The notes under the pieces are model-generated. The model made no database searches, was not told the DNA's origin, and saw only the letters and a program-made list of their open reading frames with translations. A stretch of DNA of 26,954 nt, from positions 1 through 26,954 of IMG/VR virus record IMGVR_UViG_3300044971_003581, one strand, 5' to 3'. Origin of the DNA: a virus. Of this stretch, positions 14,482 to 20,308 are shown piece after piece (the first letter of the stretch is position 1; every line of letters starts with the position of its first letter). Position numbers and translations under genes: made by a program.

Positions 14482-14505
14482 AAAAGGGAGGATTGCTCCT
14501 CCCAG
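14482..14505 (-). terminator. intrinsic terminator after the porin gene
   Basis: GGGAGGA and TCCTCCC form a 7-bp stem with loop GCAA, followed by six T on the minus strand. The T-run abuts the GGAG ribosome binding site of the small secreted protein. Confidence 0.85.
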
Positions 14506-14518
14506 ATCTCAGATTTTA

Positions 14519-15985
14519 TCAGAACTTAAAGGTCGTCTGGATTACACCACCCCAGTTGGAGGAATCTTTAGCAAGACGCTGATTGTCGCTTGCGTAGAAG
14601 ATTGCAGGAGTGATGCTGATGTTATCAGACACCTGATACTTATAGAAGAACTCAAGCATCGTTGACTTCTCAAGGTCTTCTCCAGTAGGTGCTTGACCGA
14701 TAGCAACACCAGCAGTATTACCATCAACAAAGACATCTTCCCACTGAAGACCTGCCATCCAAGACTGGCTATCGGTAGCGTCACTCTTGGTGCCACTTAC
14801 AGTGTTCCAACCATAACCAGCAGAGATAGAGGGAACCCAACCAGACTGAGAAGGTTGCCAGTATGCGTTCAGAGCATAACCGTTAGAAGTTTGACCAGGA
14901 GCAAGAGCACCAGAAGCACCATTCAGACCATTATAGGTACGAACACGAGTGCCTTCAGTACCATAACGGTAACCAAATGCAATACCGTAGTTATCACCAC
15001 GATAACCGATTTGTGCCAAAGTGTTCAGAGCACCAGACTCATCAAATTCACCACGCTCACTATCTTGACCTGCTTGTGCAACATAGTTTACGCCAGCAAC
15101 AAGACCTTTCTTGCCGTACTGGATACCGAAACCAGAACCAACTGCCTTGTTATAGACACCAGGAGTACCGCCAACTTGGAAGAAGTCAAGGATCTTGGAG
15201 TTATAAGCAGAAGGAACCCAAGCAATTTCAGTGTTACGAACAAGAGCACCAGCAGTAATAGTAGTGCTGTTATTAAACACAGGGAACTGATAGTACAGAC
15301 GGTCGATAACTACGTTGTTACCAACTTCGCTGACAGTACCGTCTGCCTTATCAAGTTTGAATAGTGAAGAACTAGAACCGAAAGGATCGCTACTGAAGTT
15401 AGCAGAACGCAGACGAGTGCGAAGCAAATCTTTTCCAGTAAACGAAGTATCCAGATTCAGACGCAGATCGTAATTGAATGCGGCACGAGTTTGATCACCA
15501 TCTTTAGTCTTGTAGTCATCAACATTGCCGATCACGAAGTTTGCTTCACCACGCAGTTTGGTTGTGGTGGAGAATTGAGTTGCCTCAAGTTCACCGACTT
15601 GTGATTCCAGTTTGTCCACACGACCACGAAGAACAGCAAGTTCAGCAGCAAATTCGTTCTGAAGACGCTTCAGTTCATCAGTAACTTCGGTCACGCGGTC
15701 GAGGCAAGCATTCAAGAGTGCTGCTGCCTCATAACGAGTCATTGCCTTACCACCACCATAGGTGCCGTTAGGATAACCAGCAACACATCCATAACGCTCT
15801 ACAAGGTTGCTGAGTGCCTGATATGCCCAGTCAGTGGGCTTTACATCAGAAAACTGCGAAACGCTTGTGACCTGTTCACTGGAGTATTGATTGACTGCTG
15901 CCATATTAAGATCTGCCGCATTCGCAGCAACAGGAGCAACCATCCCCAGAGCAACAGGTGCAAGCATCAGTTGTTTGAGTTTCAT
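14519..15985 (-). CDS. cyanobacterial-type SLH-domain outer-membrane porin
   Basis: This 488-residue protein has a signal peptide (MKLKQLMLAPVALGMVAPVA, cleaved near ANAAD). An SLH domain spans about 46-98 (FSDVKPTDWAYQALSNLVER, then YPNGTYGGGKAMTRYEAAAL). A coiled coil (about 99-137) follows, then a long beta-barrel ending in Phe (QTTFKF). This is the layout of SomA/SomB and other cyanobacterial OprB-type porins, which bind the envelope by SLH and admit small solutes. The domain order is complete and the frame intact, so it looks functional. It has its own late promoter and terminator. The reading frame looks less AT-rich than phage core genes, consistent with host origin. Confidence 0.9.
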   Translation of the reverse strand: MKLKQLMLAPVALGMVAPVAANAADLNMAAVNQYSSEQVTSVSQFSDVKPTDWAYQALSNLVERYGCVAGYPNGTYGGGKAMTRYEAAALLNACLDRVTEVTDELKRLQNEFAAELAVLRGRVDKLESQVGELEATQFSTTTKLRGEANFVIGNVDDYKTKDGDQTRAAFNYDLRLNLDTSFTGKDLLRTRLRSANFSSDPFGSSSSLFKLDKADGTVSEVGNNVVIDRLYYQFPVFNNSTTITAGALVRNTEIAWVPSAYNSKILDFFQVGGTPGVYNKAVGSGFGIQYGKKGLVAGVNYVAQAGQDSERGEFDESGALNTLAQIGYRGDNYGIAFGYRYGTEGTRVRTYNGLNGASGALAPGQTSNGYALNAYWQPSQSGWVPSISAGYGWNTVSGTKSDATDSQSWMAGLQWEDVFVDGNTAGVAIGQAPTGEDLEKSTMLEFFYKYQVSDNISITPAIFYASDNQRLAKDSSNWGGVIQTTFKF

Positions 15986-16003
15986 AAGTTTGTTAAGTTT
16001 TAC

Positions 16004-16014
16004 AACTACGAAGT
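16004..16014 (-). repeat. leader element shared with pstS
   Basis: An exact second copy of ACTTCGTAGTT (the other is 14093-14103), starting 1 bp after the late promoter. Here AACT/AGTT can pair around TCGT. No obvious ribosome binding site follows in either leader. Confidence 0.6.
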
Positions 16015-16015
16015 T

Positions 16016-16023
16016 TATTTATA
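16016..16023 (-). promoter_or_regulatory. T4-type late promoter for the porin gene
   Basis: TATAAATA on the minus strand, 30 bp upstream of the porin ATG. Confidence 0.72.
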
Positions 16024-16041
16024 GCTCCTGTTATTGGAGCA

Positions 16042-16112
16042 AGCGGGAAACGGGGATCGAACCCGTGATTTCAACTTGGAAGGATGACGTGTTACCGCTA
16101 CACCATTCCCGC
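16042..16112 (-). tRNA. tRNA-Gly(UCC)
   Basis: The acceptor GCGGGAA pairs with TTCCCGC. The anticodon loop CTTCCAA gives TCC, and the anticodon stem has one U-U mismatch. The T arm is ACGGG/CCCGT. CCA is not encoded. Confidence 0.9.
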
Positions 16113-16120
16113 ATATTTTA

Positions 16121-16144
16121 GGAGAAAAGAATATTCTTTTCTCC
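16121..16144. repeat. 24-bp perfect palindrome in the tRNA-Gly leader
   Basis: GGAGAAAAGAAT followed directly by its reverse complement, between a promoter and tRNA-Gly. There is no spacer and no T-run. It may be a protein-binding site, or a processing or pausing hairpin. Confidence 0.5.
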
Positions 16145-16166
16145 CGCACTTCCTTCACACAAAAGG

Positions 16167-16195
16167 AATATAAGACAAATATGAAAATTTGTCAA
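16167..16195 (-). promoter_or_regulatory. sigma70-type promoter abutting tRNA-Thr
   Basis: TTGACA (16195-16190), 17-bp spacer, TATATT (16172-16167) on the minus strand. The first base of the -35 is the discriminator base of tRNA-Thr. It drives tRNA-Gly. Confidence 0.82.
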
Positions 16196-16266
16196 GCCCC
16201 CGATCTGATTCGAACAGACGACCAACGGTTTACAAAACCGTTGCTCTACCACTGAGCTACAAGGGC
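16195..16266 (-). tRNA. tRNA-Thr(UGU)
   Basis: The acceptor GCCCTTG pairs with CGGGGGC with G-U pairs. The anticodon stem ACGGT/ACCGT encloses TTTGTAA with anticodon TGT. The T loop is GTTCGAATC. CCA is not encoded. Confidence 0.93.
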
Positions 16267-16474
16267 AAATGGGTATCGAGTGTCCGACACCCGCAGAAGA
16301 CACTTTCTGCAATTTTCACTGCATTAGAGGACAGTGAATAAGAGAAAACACCAAACCTTATTCTTCCTGTTTTCAGGAACGCACCAAATGGGTTGGGAGA
16401 CTCTAGAGATTTTACCTCCGAAGTTTGTCCAGCATTTTCAATTTGAAAGAATCGGACATTTCCAATCCTTTCAA
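16267..16474 (-). ncRNA. hairpin-rich segment inside the tRNA array (candidate stable RNA)
   Basis: This 208-nt stretch between tRNA-Asn and tRNA-Thr holds five potential hairpins. TTGAAAG/CTTTCAA is at 16443-16474 and abuts tRNA-Asn. TTCCTG-AAAA-CAGGAA is at 16364-16379 and TTCACTG/CAGTGAA at 16315-16338. GCAGAA/TTCTGC is at 16293-16310 and GTGTC/GACAC at 16280-16290. It does not fold as a tRNA. T4 carries non-tRNA stable RNAs within its tRNA cluster, so a similar species is possible. A 15-codon frame (MSDSFKLKMLDKLRR) with a fair ribosome binding site also lies here, but its coding status is doubtful. Confidence 0.4.
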
Positions 16475-16547
16475 CTCCCCCACCTGGACTCGAACCAGGA
16501 ACCCCAGAGTTAACAGCTCCGTGCTCTGCCAATTGAGCTATAAGGGA
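16475..16547 (-). tRNA. tRNA-Asn(GUU)
   Basis: The acceptor TCCCTTA pairs with TGGGGGA with G-U pairs. The anticodon stem CGGAG/CTCTG encloses CTGTTAA with anticodon GTT. The T loop is GGTTCGAGTCC. CCA is not encoded. Confidence 0.93.
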
Positions 16548-16558
16548 ATGATAAGTGG

Positions 16559-16630
16559 CTGGGGGAGTAGGAATCGAACCTACGAATGGCGGGACCAAAA
16601 CCCGCAGCCTTACCGCTTGGCGACCCCCCA
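16559..16630 (-). tRNA. tRNA-Gln(UUG)
   Basis: The acceptor TGGGGGG pairs with TCCCCCA. The anticodon stem GCGGG/CCCGC encloses TTTTGGT with anticodon TTG. The T arm is GTAGG/CCTAC. CCA is not encoded. Confidence 0.93.
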
Positions 16631-16696
16631 ATAAGATGGAGTAAGTGTGATATACCTCATAAGGATATAACAGGGACTTACCCTCTATCACTTTAT

Positions 16697-16725
16697 ATAT
16701 TAACAAACCCTTAAGAGTTTGTCAA
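16697..16725 (-). promoter_or_regulatory. sigma70-type promoter just after tRNA-Arg, with palindromic spacer
   Basis: TTGACA (16725-16720), 17-bp spacer, TAATAT (16702-16697) on the minus strand. The spacer region contains an 18-bp near-palindrome, CAAACTCTTAAGGGTTTG, which could be an operator or a hairpin ending the upstream tRNA transcript. It drives tRNA-Gln and tRNA-Asn. Confidence 0.82.
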
Positions 16726-16726
16726 G

Positions 16727-16800
<74 letters not shown>

Positions 16801-16808
16801 ATAAGACA

Positions 16809-16837
16809 ATCATACCAGTTAAGAATTTGATTGTCAA
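16809..16837 (-). promoter_or_regulatory. sigma70-type promoter just after tRNA-Ile
   Basis: TTGACA (16837-16832), 17-bp spacer, TATGAT (16814-16809) on the minus strand. The -35 begins 1 nt after the tRNA-Ile discriminator. It drives tRNA-Arg. Confidence 0.82.
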
Positions 16838-16838
16838 G

Positions 16839-16912
16839 TGGGAAATCCTGGACTCGAACCAGGCACCTCACGATTATCAGTCGTGCGCTCTAACCAACTG
16901 AGCTAATCTCCC
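16839..16912 (-). tRNA. tRNA-Ile(GAU)
   Basis: The acceptor GGGAGAT pairs with ATTTCCC and the discriminator is A. The anticodon stem CACGA/TCGTG encloses CTGATAA with anticodon GAT. The T loop is GGTTCGAGTCC. CCA is not encoded. Confidence 0.94.
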
Positions 16913-16915
16913 ATA

Positions 16916-16987
16916 TGGGTTTAGTGGGATTTGAACCCACAACTTCCAGGTTAAAAGCCCGTTACTCTACCGTTGAGTTACAAACCC
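16916..16987 (-). tRNA. tRNA-Lys(UUU)
   Basis: The acceptor GGGTTTG pairs with TAAACCC. The anticodon loop CTTTTAA gives TTT. The T loop is GGTTCAAATCC. Its 5' base directly follows the encoded CCA of tRNA-Ser(GCU), leaving no spacer. Confidence 0.93.
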
Positions 16988-17078
16988 TGGCGGAGGATGT
17001 TGGATTTGAACCAACGGAAGGGTTGACCCCTTCGACGGTTTAGCAAACCGCTGCCTTAAACCACTCAGCCAATCCTCC
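16988..17078 (-). tRNA. tRNA-Ser(GCU) with encoded CCA
   Basis: The acceptor GGAGGAT pairs with ATCCTCC and the discriminator is G (16991). CCA is encoded at 16990-16988, the only tRNA in the window with it. The anticodon stem GCGGT/ACCGT encloses TTGCTAA with anticodon GCT. A long variable arm and the T loop GGTTCAAATCC are present. Confidence 0.94.
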
Positions 17079-17087
17079 AAAAAGAGA

Positions 17088-17155
17088 CCTCCCTGTTTGC
17101 GCTTCTATGAGAGGCGTGGGAGGGGCAGGTCTTACACAAGGTTTGGACCCCTGCC
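17088..17155 (-). other. two-hairpin leader of the tRNA array
   Basis: CCTCCC/GGGAGG (17088-17123) and GGCAGG/CCTGCC (17124-17155) form adjacent stems between the promoter at 17168-17196 and tRNA-Ser(GCU). The 9-mer CTATGAGAG occurs twice on the plus strand, near 17104 and 17157. It is probably the 5' leader of the precursor tRNA transcript. Confidence 0.45.
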
Positions 17156-17167
17156 GCCTATGAGAGT

Positions 17168-17196
17168 ATTGTATCAGTCCTTAGGGCAGTCGTCAA
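17168..17196 (-). promoter_or_regulatory. sigma70-type promoter at the head of the tRNA array
   Basis: TTGACG (17196-17191), 17-bp spacer, TACAAT (17173-17168) on the minus strand. The -35 and spacer lie within the last codons of the gene at 17174-17614. Confidence 0.78.
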
Positions 17197-17614
17197 CCCA
17201 TACGGAGCAGATTCTCATAGGAGGTGCCAGTGCCTTACATTCATCCGTATAACACAGACTCTCATCATTCTTCCCATCAACATATCTTGGTTTATATTTT
17301 TGATCTGCTTCTGAGATGATACGATCGTATTCGGAAGTTACATCCCTAATTGCATTATCAACTTCCAGTTCAATTCTTGCTTCTATTTCTTTTTGTCGAT
17401 CTATAGGTGGTACCTGATGTTTAAGACCGAATTGTTGAATTAACAGATTATAAAATTTCCAAATATCTTTCTCATCAATTTTCAACCATCCAGATAATGC
17501 TACTGCAAACATCATAATGATTGAAACTATAAGAAATCCTTTAATATTTTTAGGATTTAAACTAGGAAAAAATGATGCCTTTCCATCTTTAATTTGAAAG
17601 ATTTTAAACATCAT
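17174..17614 (-). CDS. hypothetical single-pass membrane protein
   Basis: A 146-residue protein with one membrane span at about residues 25-44 (GFLIVSIIMMFAVALSGWL). A long charged, probably coiled-coil helix follows (RQKEIEARIELEVDNAIRDV). The Cys-containing tail is SLCYTDECKALAPPMRICSV. Four Cys suggest disulfides, hence a periplasmic C-terminus. This topology is spanin- or holin-associated in some phages and it lies near cell-wall hydrolases, but no family is recognised. It overlaps the preceding gene by 11 bp. Its 3' end holds the -35 of the tRNA promoter. Confidence 0.6.
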   Translation of the reverse strand: MMFKIFQIKDGKASFFPSLNPKNIKGFLIVSIIMMFAVALSGWLKIDEKDIWKFYNLLIQQFGLKHQVPPIDRQKEIEARIELEVDNAIRDVTSEYDRIISEADQKYKPRYVDGKNDESLCYTDECKALAPPMRICSVWVDDCPKD

Positions 17615-17900
17615 TATTCTCCAAAAAGTCTTCTAATGCAGAATCGATAATACTTTTAGGATCAATATGTTTTTTTGGATCTCTAAGTTTTTTAGTATCA
17701 AAAGTTAAAGTAGGAGTAATTGATCCATTCTCTTCAACTTTAACTTTTGCTCCAAAAATAGTTCCTTCAGGTTGAACTTCAATTTCATCATAAGAGTTAA
17801 GTTTGATTTCACCTATCTCAGTATCAACCTTTAGATGTCCCGCTCTTGCTGCAATATTAACAAAATCCTTCTCATCATCAGGAAGATTTTGGATAGACAT
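17604..17900 (-). CDS. hypothetical protein
   Basis: An acidic 98-residue protein, probably beta-rich, with alternating patterns (GHLKVDTEIGEIKLNSYDEI, FGAKVKVEENGSITPTLTFD). The C-terminal helix is acidic (IIDSALEDFLEN). No signal or membrane segment is visible. The start codon lies 1 nt from a 24-bp perfect palindrome, and no free ribosome binding site is visible. Initiation may therefore depend on how that hairpin is resolved. The function is unknown. Confidence 0.62.
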   Translation of the reverse strand: MSIQNLPDDEKDFVNIAARAGHLKVDTEIGEIKLNSYDEIEVQPEGTIFGAKVKVEENGSITPTLTFDTKKLRDPKKHIDPKSIIDSALEDFLENNDV

Positions 17901-17901
17901 A

Positions 17902-17925
17902 AGAGGGGAGTATATACTCCCCTCT
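17902..17925. repeat. 24-bp perfect palindrome at a start codon
   Basis: AGAGGGGAGTAT followed by its exact reverse complement. In the minus-strand transcript it ends 1 nt before the ATG at 17900. No T-run follows. It could be a weak terminator for the upstream gene, an operator or a translational block. Confidence 0.6.
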
Positions 17926-17935
17926 ATTTATTGCA

Positions 17936-18133
17936 TCAAGCAGTTGCTTTTGATGCTTTACGTGTTGCCTTTTCTTCAGAAATTTCTGCTCTACGTGCTT
18001 TCGCAAGTTTAGTAATTTCCTGTAGTGCCTTACGGGCACGGGTTCCTGCTGCACTATTTCCTTTAGCGAACTTCGCATCCTCAGTTTGCCATGCTGTTAC
18101 TGCATCAGTAATTTGTTGAACGATTTCAGACAT
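17936..18133 (-). CDS. histone Hc1-like DNA-binding protein
   Basis: The 65-residue protein centres on KGNSAAGTRARKALQEITKL, close to the A-G-x-R-A-R-K helix-forming core of Hc1-like bacterial histones also found in phages. KARRAEISEEKATRKASKAT forms a basic, alanine- and lysine-rich tail. The expected role is non-specific DNA binding or compaction. A strong ribosome binding site (AAAGGAG) lies 8 nt before the ATG. It sits upstream of two hypotheticals and the tRNA array, after a terminator, and so starts its own transcript. Confidence 0.72.
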   Translation of the reverse strand: MSEIVQQITDAVTAWQTEDAKFAKGNSAAGTRARKALQEITKLAKARRAEISEEKATRKASKATA

Positions 18134-18185
18134 AATACACTCCTTTGATATAATTAAAGTGGGTTAATTATATATAAGCGTTTAA

Positions 18186-18217
18186 GATAAAAAAAGGGGA
18201 GTTTTTTCAAACTCCCC
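18186..18217 (-). terminator. intrinsic terminator after the tail-lysozyme-like gene
   Basis: GGGGAGTTT and AAACTCCCC form a 9-bp stem with loop GAAA, followed by seven T on the minus strand. It sits immediately after the stop at 18223. A TATAAT-like -10 for the histone-like gene lies just downstream, near 18163. Confidence 0.9.
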
Positions 18218-18222
18218 CATAT

Positions 18223-18846
18223 TCAGAGATCTACGGTGATCATTCTGTTAGCATAATCATAAGCATATGAGGTACGGGCACCGTGATGCCCCCAACCAAT
18301 CCAACTATACGCATAGTCCATATAACGATTGATAGACTTACCAGGGGTTTTCATCCTATCTTCAATTCGTCTCCATTGAACTTCAGTCGTTAGATATCGA
18401 AGTTGTGTCGGAAGTGCTGATGGAGAACCACCATACCTCTTAGCAAAATCACCCAATCCATAATAACGATCGGCAGATGTCCATTGAATCAGTCCGTAAC
18501 CACGTCCGCAGTTACTCCAACTGGTTCTGCTACCACCTTCGCAAATGTTAGGAATAAAAGTTGATTCCTGACGAATATTACCCATAATGGTAGCAAGGGC
18601 GTTTTTGTCTTTAATACCACGCTCCTGGAAGTATGCCAGGGTAGCATTTTCATTTTCATTACACCCTTTACAAATTAGCCTTTTCTCTTTTGGCTTTTCG
18701 GGAGCAACCTCTAGGATCGCTGTCTTCTCTGGTTCAAACTCCTTAATAATAGAATATGAAGGAGCAGTAGCAGATGATGGCAGTGTTGCCGTTGCGGTTG
18801 TAACCGTTGCCAGAAGAGGCAGGGCTACAGTAAAGATGTTTAGCAT
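18223..18846 (-). CDS. tail-lysozyme-like peptidoglycan hydrolase
   Basis: ATG at 18846 gives 207 residues; an upstream in-frame TTG at 18900 lies in a hairpin and would block the signal. The N-terminus is a signal or anchor (MLNIFTVALPLLATVTTATA), followed by a Pro/Glu-rich linker and CKGCNENEN. The catalytic region has DKNALATIMGNIRQESTFIP, then GRGYGLIQWTSADRYYGLGD and LRYLTTEVQWR. This matches phage tail lysozymes (lysozyme-like fold, Glu of Q-E-S as acid, G-x-x-Q-W). It probably cleaves peptidoglycan. A secreted form would be a lysis enzyme rather than a tail component. Confidence 0.72.
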   Translation of the reverse strand: MLNIFTVALPLLATVTTATATLPSSATAPSYSIIKEFEPEKTAILEVAPEKPKEKRLICKGCNENENATLAYFQERGIKDKNALATIMGNIRQESTFIPNICEGGSRTSWSNCGRGYGLIQWTSADRYYGLGDFAKRYGGSPSALPTQLRYLTTEVQWRRIEDRMKTPGKSINRYMDYAYSWIGWGHHGARTSYAYDYANRMITVDL

Positions 18847-18950
18847 TAAAATTAATTGAACTCTACATCCGTATAGAAAGGGGGTACACCCTTTTCTCAA
18901 AGGGCACTTTCCACGGCTCTAAATCAAACTCAAAATCTCATAATAAGTAC

Positions 18951-18967
18951 CCTGCTCATAACAGGGA
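18951..18967. other. small hairpin in the leader of the lysozyme-like gene
   Basis: CCCTG and CAGGG flank a 7-nt loop. It is bracketed on the minus strand by two copies of ACTTATTATG, the first forming the -10 region of the promoter at 18975-19003. A second hairpin (AAAGGG/CCCTTT) follows near 18880-18897. Both lie in a leader of over 100 nt. Confidence 0.4.
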
Positions 18968-18974
18968 TTTTTCC

Positions 18975-19003
18975 ATAATAAGTTTTTATTTAGGATTTGT
19001 CAA
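18975..19003 (-). promoter_or_regulatory. sigma70-type promoter with overlapping late-like CTAAATA
   Basis: TTGACA (19003-18998), 17-bp spacer, TATTAT (18980-18975) on the minus strand. CTAAATA lies in the spacer at 18993-18987. It drives the tail-lysozyme-like gene and is divergent from the plus-strand late promoter at 19029. Confidence 0.8.
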
Positions 19004-19028
19004 GTAAACCAATTTTTAAAGTGGTACA

Positions 19029-19036
19029 TATAAATA
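19029..19036 (+). promoter_or_regulatory. T4-type late promoter of the plus-strand block
   Basis: A perfect TATAAATA, 22 bp upstream of the ATG at 19058. Confidence 0.75.
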
Positions 19037-19057
19037 AATTATAACGCATTTTAAAAA

Positions 19058-19171
19058 ATGTCCAAGTCGCCAAACAAGGGTAAAAAGGGTTCTGCTGGTG
19101 GTAAGCAGTCCAAACAAAATCAAGGTAATGCGACTGCTAAGAAGGCAAAGAACGGCGGAAAGAAAAAGTGA
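19058..19171 (+). CDS. lysine-rich basic peptide (37 aa)
   Basis: A 37-residue peptide made almost only of Lys, Gly, Ser, Asn, Gln and Ala, with 14 Lys and no acidic residue (MSKSPNKGKKGSAGGKQSKQ at the start, GGKKK at the end). It is disordered and strongly positive. A perfect late promoter lies upstream, and GTGAGG at its end serves as the ribosome binding site of the next gene. It could bind nucleic acid or be a virion-associated cation source. No family is recognised. Confidence 0.6.
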   Translation: MSKSPNKGKKGSAGGKQSKQNQGNATAKKAKNGGKKK

Positions 19172-19177
19172 GGAAAT

Positions 19178-19372
19178 ATGCCAAGAGAATGGAATACTCC
19201 AAAGCGTGAGCCTTGGAATGCTCCTATCCACAATATTCTAAAAGCGATCGACAATCACACGCAAGAGTACTTCAAGAGCGGTGATGAGTGGCACCTCACA
19301 AAAGCAGAAATGTTAAGAAAATATTTAGATGAACTGAAGACTTGGATTCATAAACAAGAAGGTAGATTATAA
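19178..19372 (+). CDS. hypothetical protein
   Basis: A 64-residue protein starting MPREWNTPKREPWNAPIHNI, followed by a helix-rich stretch (NHTQEYFKSGDEWHLTKAEM) and a basic, Trp-containing end (LDELKTWIHKQEGRL). GAGG lies 5 nt before the ATG. Its stop abuts the start of the next gene (TAAATG, no spacer). It is soluble, with no recognised domain. Confidence 0.68.
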   Translation: MPREWNTPKREPWNAPIHNILKAIDNHTQEYFKSGDEWHLTKAEMLRKYLDELKTWIHKQEGRL

Positions 19373-19522
19373 ATGATTCATGATTTTCCTTGGGGAATTT
19401 TTATCCTACTTAGTACTGGATTAGCATTTACTGCTTGGATAATTTACTACATACTTAAGATGGCAAACGATGAGATGAAAGATGTATCAGTACAAAATAA
19501 AGAAGATCAACAGAGTAATTGA
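19373..19522 (+). CDS. small membrane protein (49 aa)
   Basis: ATG at 19373 directly follows the preceding stop. Residues 8-29 form one membrane span (GIFILLSTGLAFTAWIIYYI). An acidic and polar tail of about 20 residues follows. It overlaps the thermonuclease start by 41 bp in another frame. The function is unknown. Confidence 0.6.
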   Translation: MIHDFPWGIFILLSTGLAFTAWIIYYILKMANDEMKDVSVQNKEDQQSN

Positions 19523-19820
19523 TGGAGACACCGTTGATCTAAGTATTGATTTGGGGTTTGGTATTACTATCAAACAAAGAGTTCGTCTTAAAGGTATTAA
19601 TGCTGCAGAAACAAGAACTCTAAATGTAGAAGAAAAAGATAAAGGTCTTGTTGCAAAAGAATGGCTAAAAAAAGAACTCTCCCGTGAAGGAGAGTGGATT
19701 ATTGAAACAACAAAAGAAGACAAGTATGGAAGAATACTTGGAACTCTTTATCTTGTAGGTGATCCAGTCACGGTAAATGAAAGAATGTTAAACGAAGGAA
19801 TAGCAGAACCTTATATGTGA
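19482..19820 (+). CDS. staphylococcal-nuclease-like thermonuclease
   Basis: This 112-residue protein has the SNase core. RVIDGDTVDLSIDLGFG carries the calcium Asp. QRVRLKGINAAETRTL carries the first catalytic Arg and the Glu. KYGRILGTLYLVGD supplies the second Arg. Such enzymes cut DNA and RNA with calcium. There is no signal peptide, so it should act in the cytoplasm, for example on host nucleic acid, or be virion-associated. It is last in the plus-strand block and converges on the endolysin gene with a 10-bp 3' overlap. Confidence 0.85.
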   Translation: MYQYKIKKINRVIDGDTVDLSIDLGFGITIKQRVRLKGINAAETRTLNVEEKDKGLVAKEWLKKELSREGEWIIETTKEDKYGRILGTLYLVGDPVTVNERMLNEGIAEPYM

Positions 19821-20302
19821 GTATTCCAAAGAGTTCCTTCTGCTTTTCTTCTTCTCGCTAATCCCACCTCAACTCTTGTTCCTGCATTACGATAAAGATA
19901 TAAGGCATCAGGAACTTTAGACCACTCTTTATGTTTTAAGACTCTTGTTATCGTATTAAAATCAGAGCTTCCATAAAAATCAGCGCCAAGATTATAAGCA
20001 AAGCTAAGAATTGCGCCTTGTTGATTTTCATTCATCTCTCCCCAATATGGTATTTTTGAAAGTGATGGAAGAAACCTATTTTTTAAATCAAACTCAAGTA
20101 AAGTATCAGCATACTTTTGAGTGATCACTCTTCCCATTTTAAAAGGAGTTCCATCAAAGTCCCTTGTACTGCCCCACCCTATTGTGATGGGAGGTCCTTT
20201 TGTTAAAGGATCTGGATATGCATTTAGGTGACATCCCTCAAAAGTTTTAATTAATTGAACACCACAAAGAGGGATGTCATTCTTAAACGGTGTTGACTCT
20301 AC
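19811..20302 (-). CDS. GH24 lysozyme domain, reached only by -1 frameshift from the C39 gene
   Basis: The frame is open from 20302 to the stop at 19811 (163 residues) but has no ATG, GTG or TTG before 20137. That internal ATG would remove the whole catalytic region. Upstream of it lie GVQLIKTFEGC, AYPDPL and PITIGWGS. They supply the Glu, Asp (+9) and Thr (+18) of T4-type lysozymes, with a 3-residue insertion. The rest has NENQQGAILSFAYNLGADFY and VEVGLARRRKAEGTLW, standard GH24. The frame is exactly -1 from the C39 peptidase and begins at the last base of its slippery site. It therefore probably exists as the C-terminal half of a 396-residue endolysin. Confidence 0.82.
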   Translation of the reverse strand, partial: VESTPFKNDIPLCGVQLIKTFEGCHLNAYPDPLTKGPPITIGWGSTRDFDGTPFKMGRVITQKYADTLLEFDLKNRFLPSLSKIPYWGEMNENQQGAILSFAYNLGADFYGSSDFNTITRVLKHKEWSKVPDALYLYRNAGTRVEVGLARRRKAEGTLWNTHI

Positions 20303-20308
20303 TTTTTT
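20229..20308 (-). promoter_or_regulatory. candidate programmed -1 ribosomal frameshift signal
   Basis: On the minus strand the C39 frame ends GTA AAA AAG TAG, containing the canonical slippery heptamer A AAA AAG (20308-20302) in the correct phase. Seven nt later AACACC (20294-20289) can pair with GGTGTT (20263-20258). The loop between them holds TGACATCCCTC (20279-20269), which pairs perfectly over 11 bp with GAGGGATGTCA (20239-20229). This would make an H-type pseudoknot. A -1 slip continues with GTA GAG TCA into the GH24 lysozyme frame. Confidence 0.72.

Noticed and set aside
14693-15364. 223-codon plus-strand frame inside the porin
   Set aside because: Antisense shadow of a clear porin. 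Its Thr/Ser-rich composition reflects the codon pattern of the other strand.
13119-16023. Host chromosome fragment (because of pstS and porin)
   Set aside because: Both genes are embedded among phage late promoters, phage-type small genes, tRNAs and nrd genes on one strand, so they are phage-borne.
16257-16706. 149-codon open frame on the minus strand through the tRNA cluster
   Set aside because: It runs across tRNA-Gln, tRNA-Asn and part of tRNA-Thr. The frame is open by chance in tRNA sequence. Only the gap 16267-16474 was kept, as a possible structured RNA.
20138-20298. Non-coding gap between two independent lysis genes
   Set aside because: The -1 frame is open throughout and codes the conserved N-terminal catalytic part of GH24 lysozyme, so it is coding.
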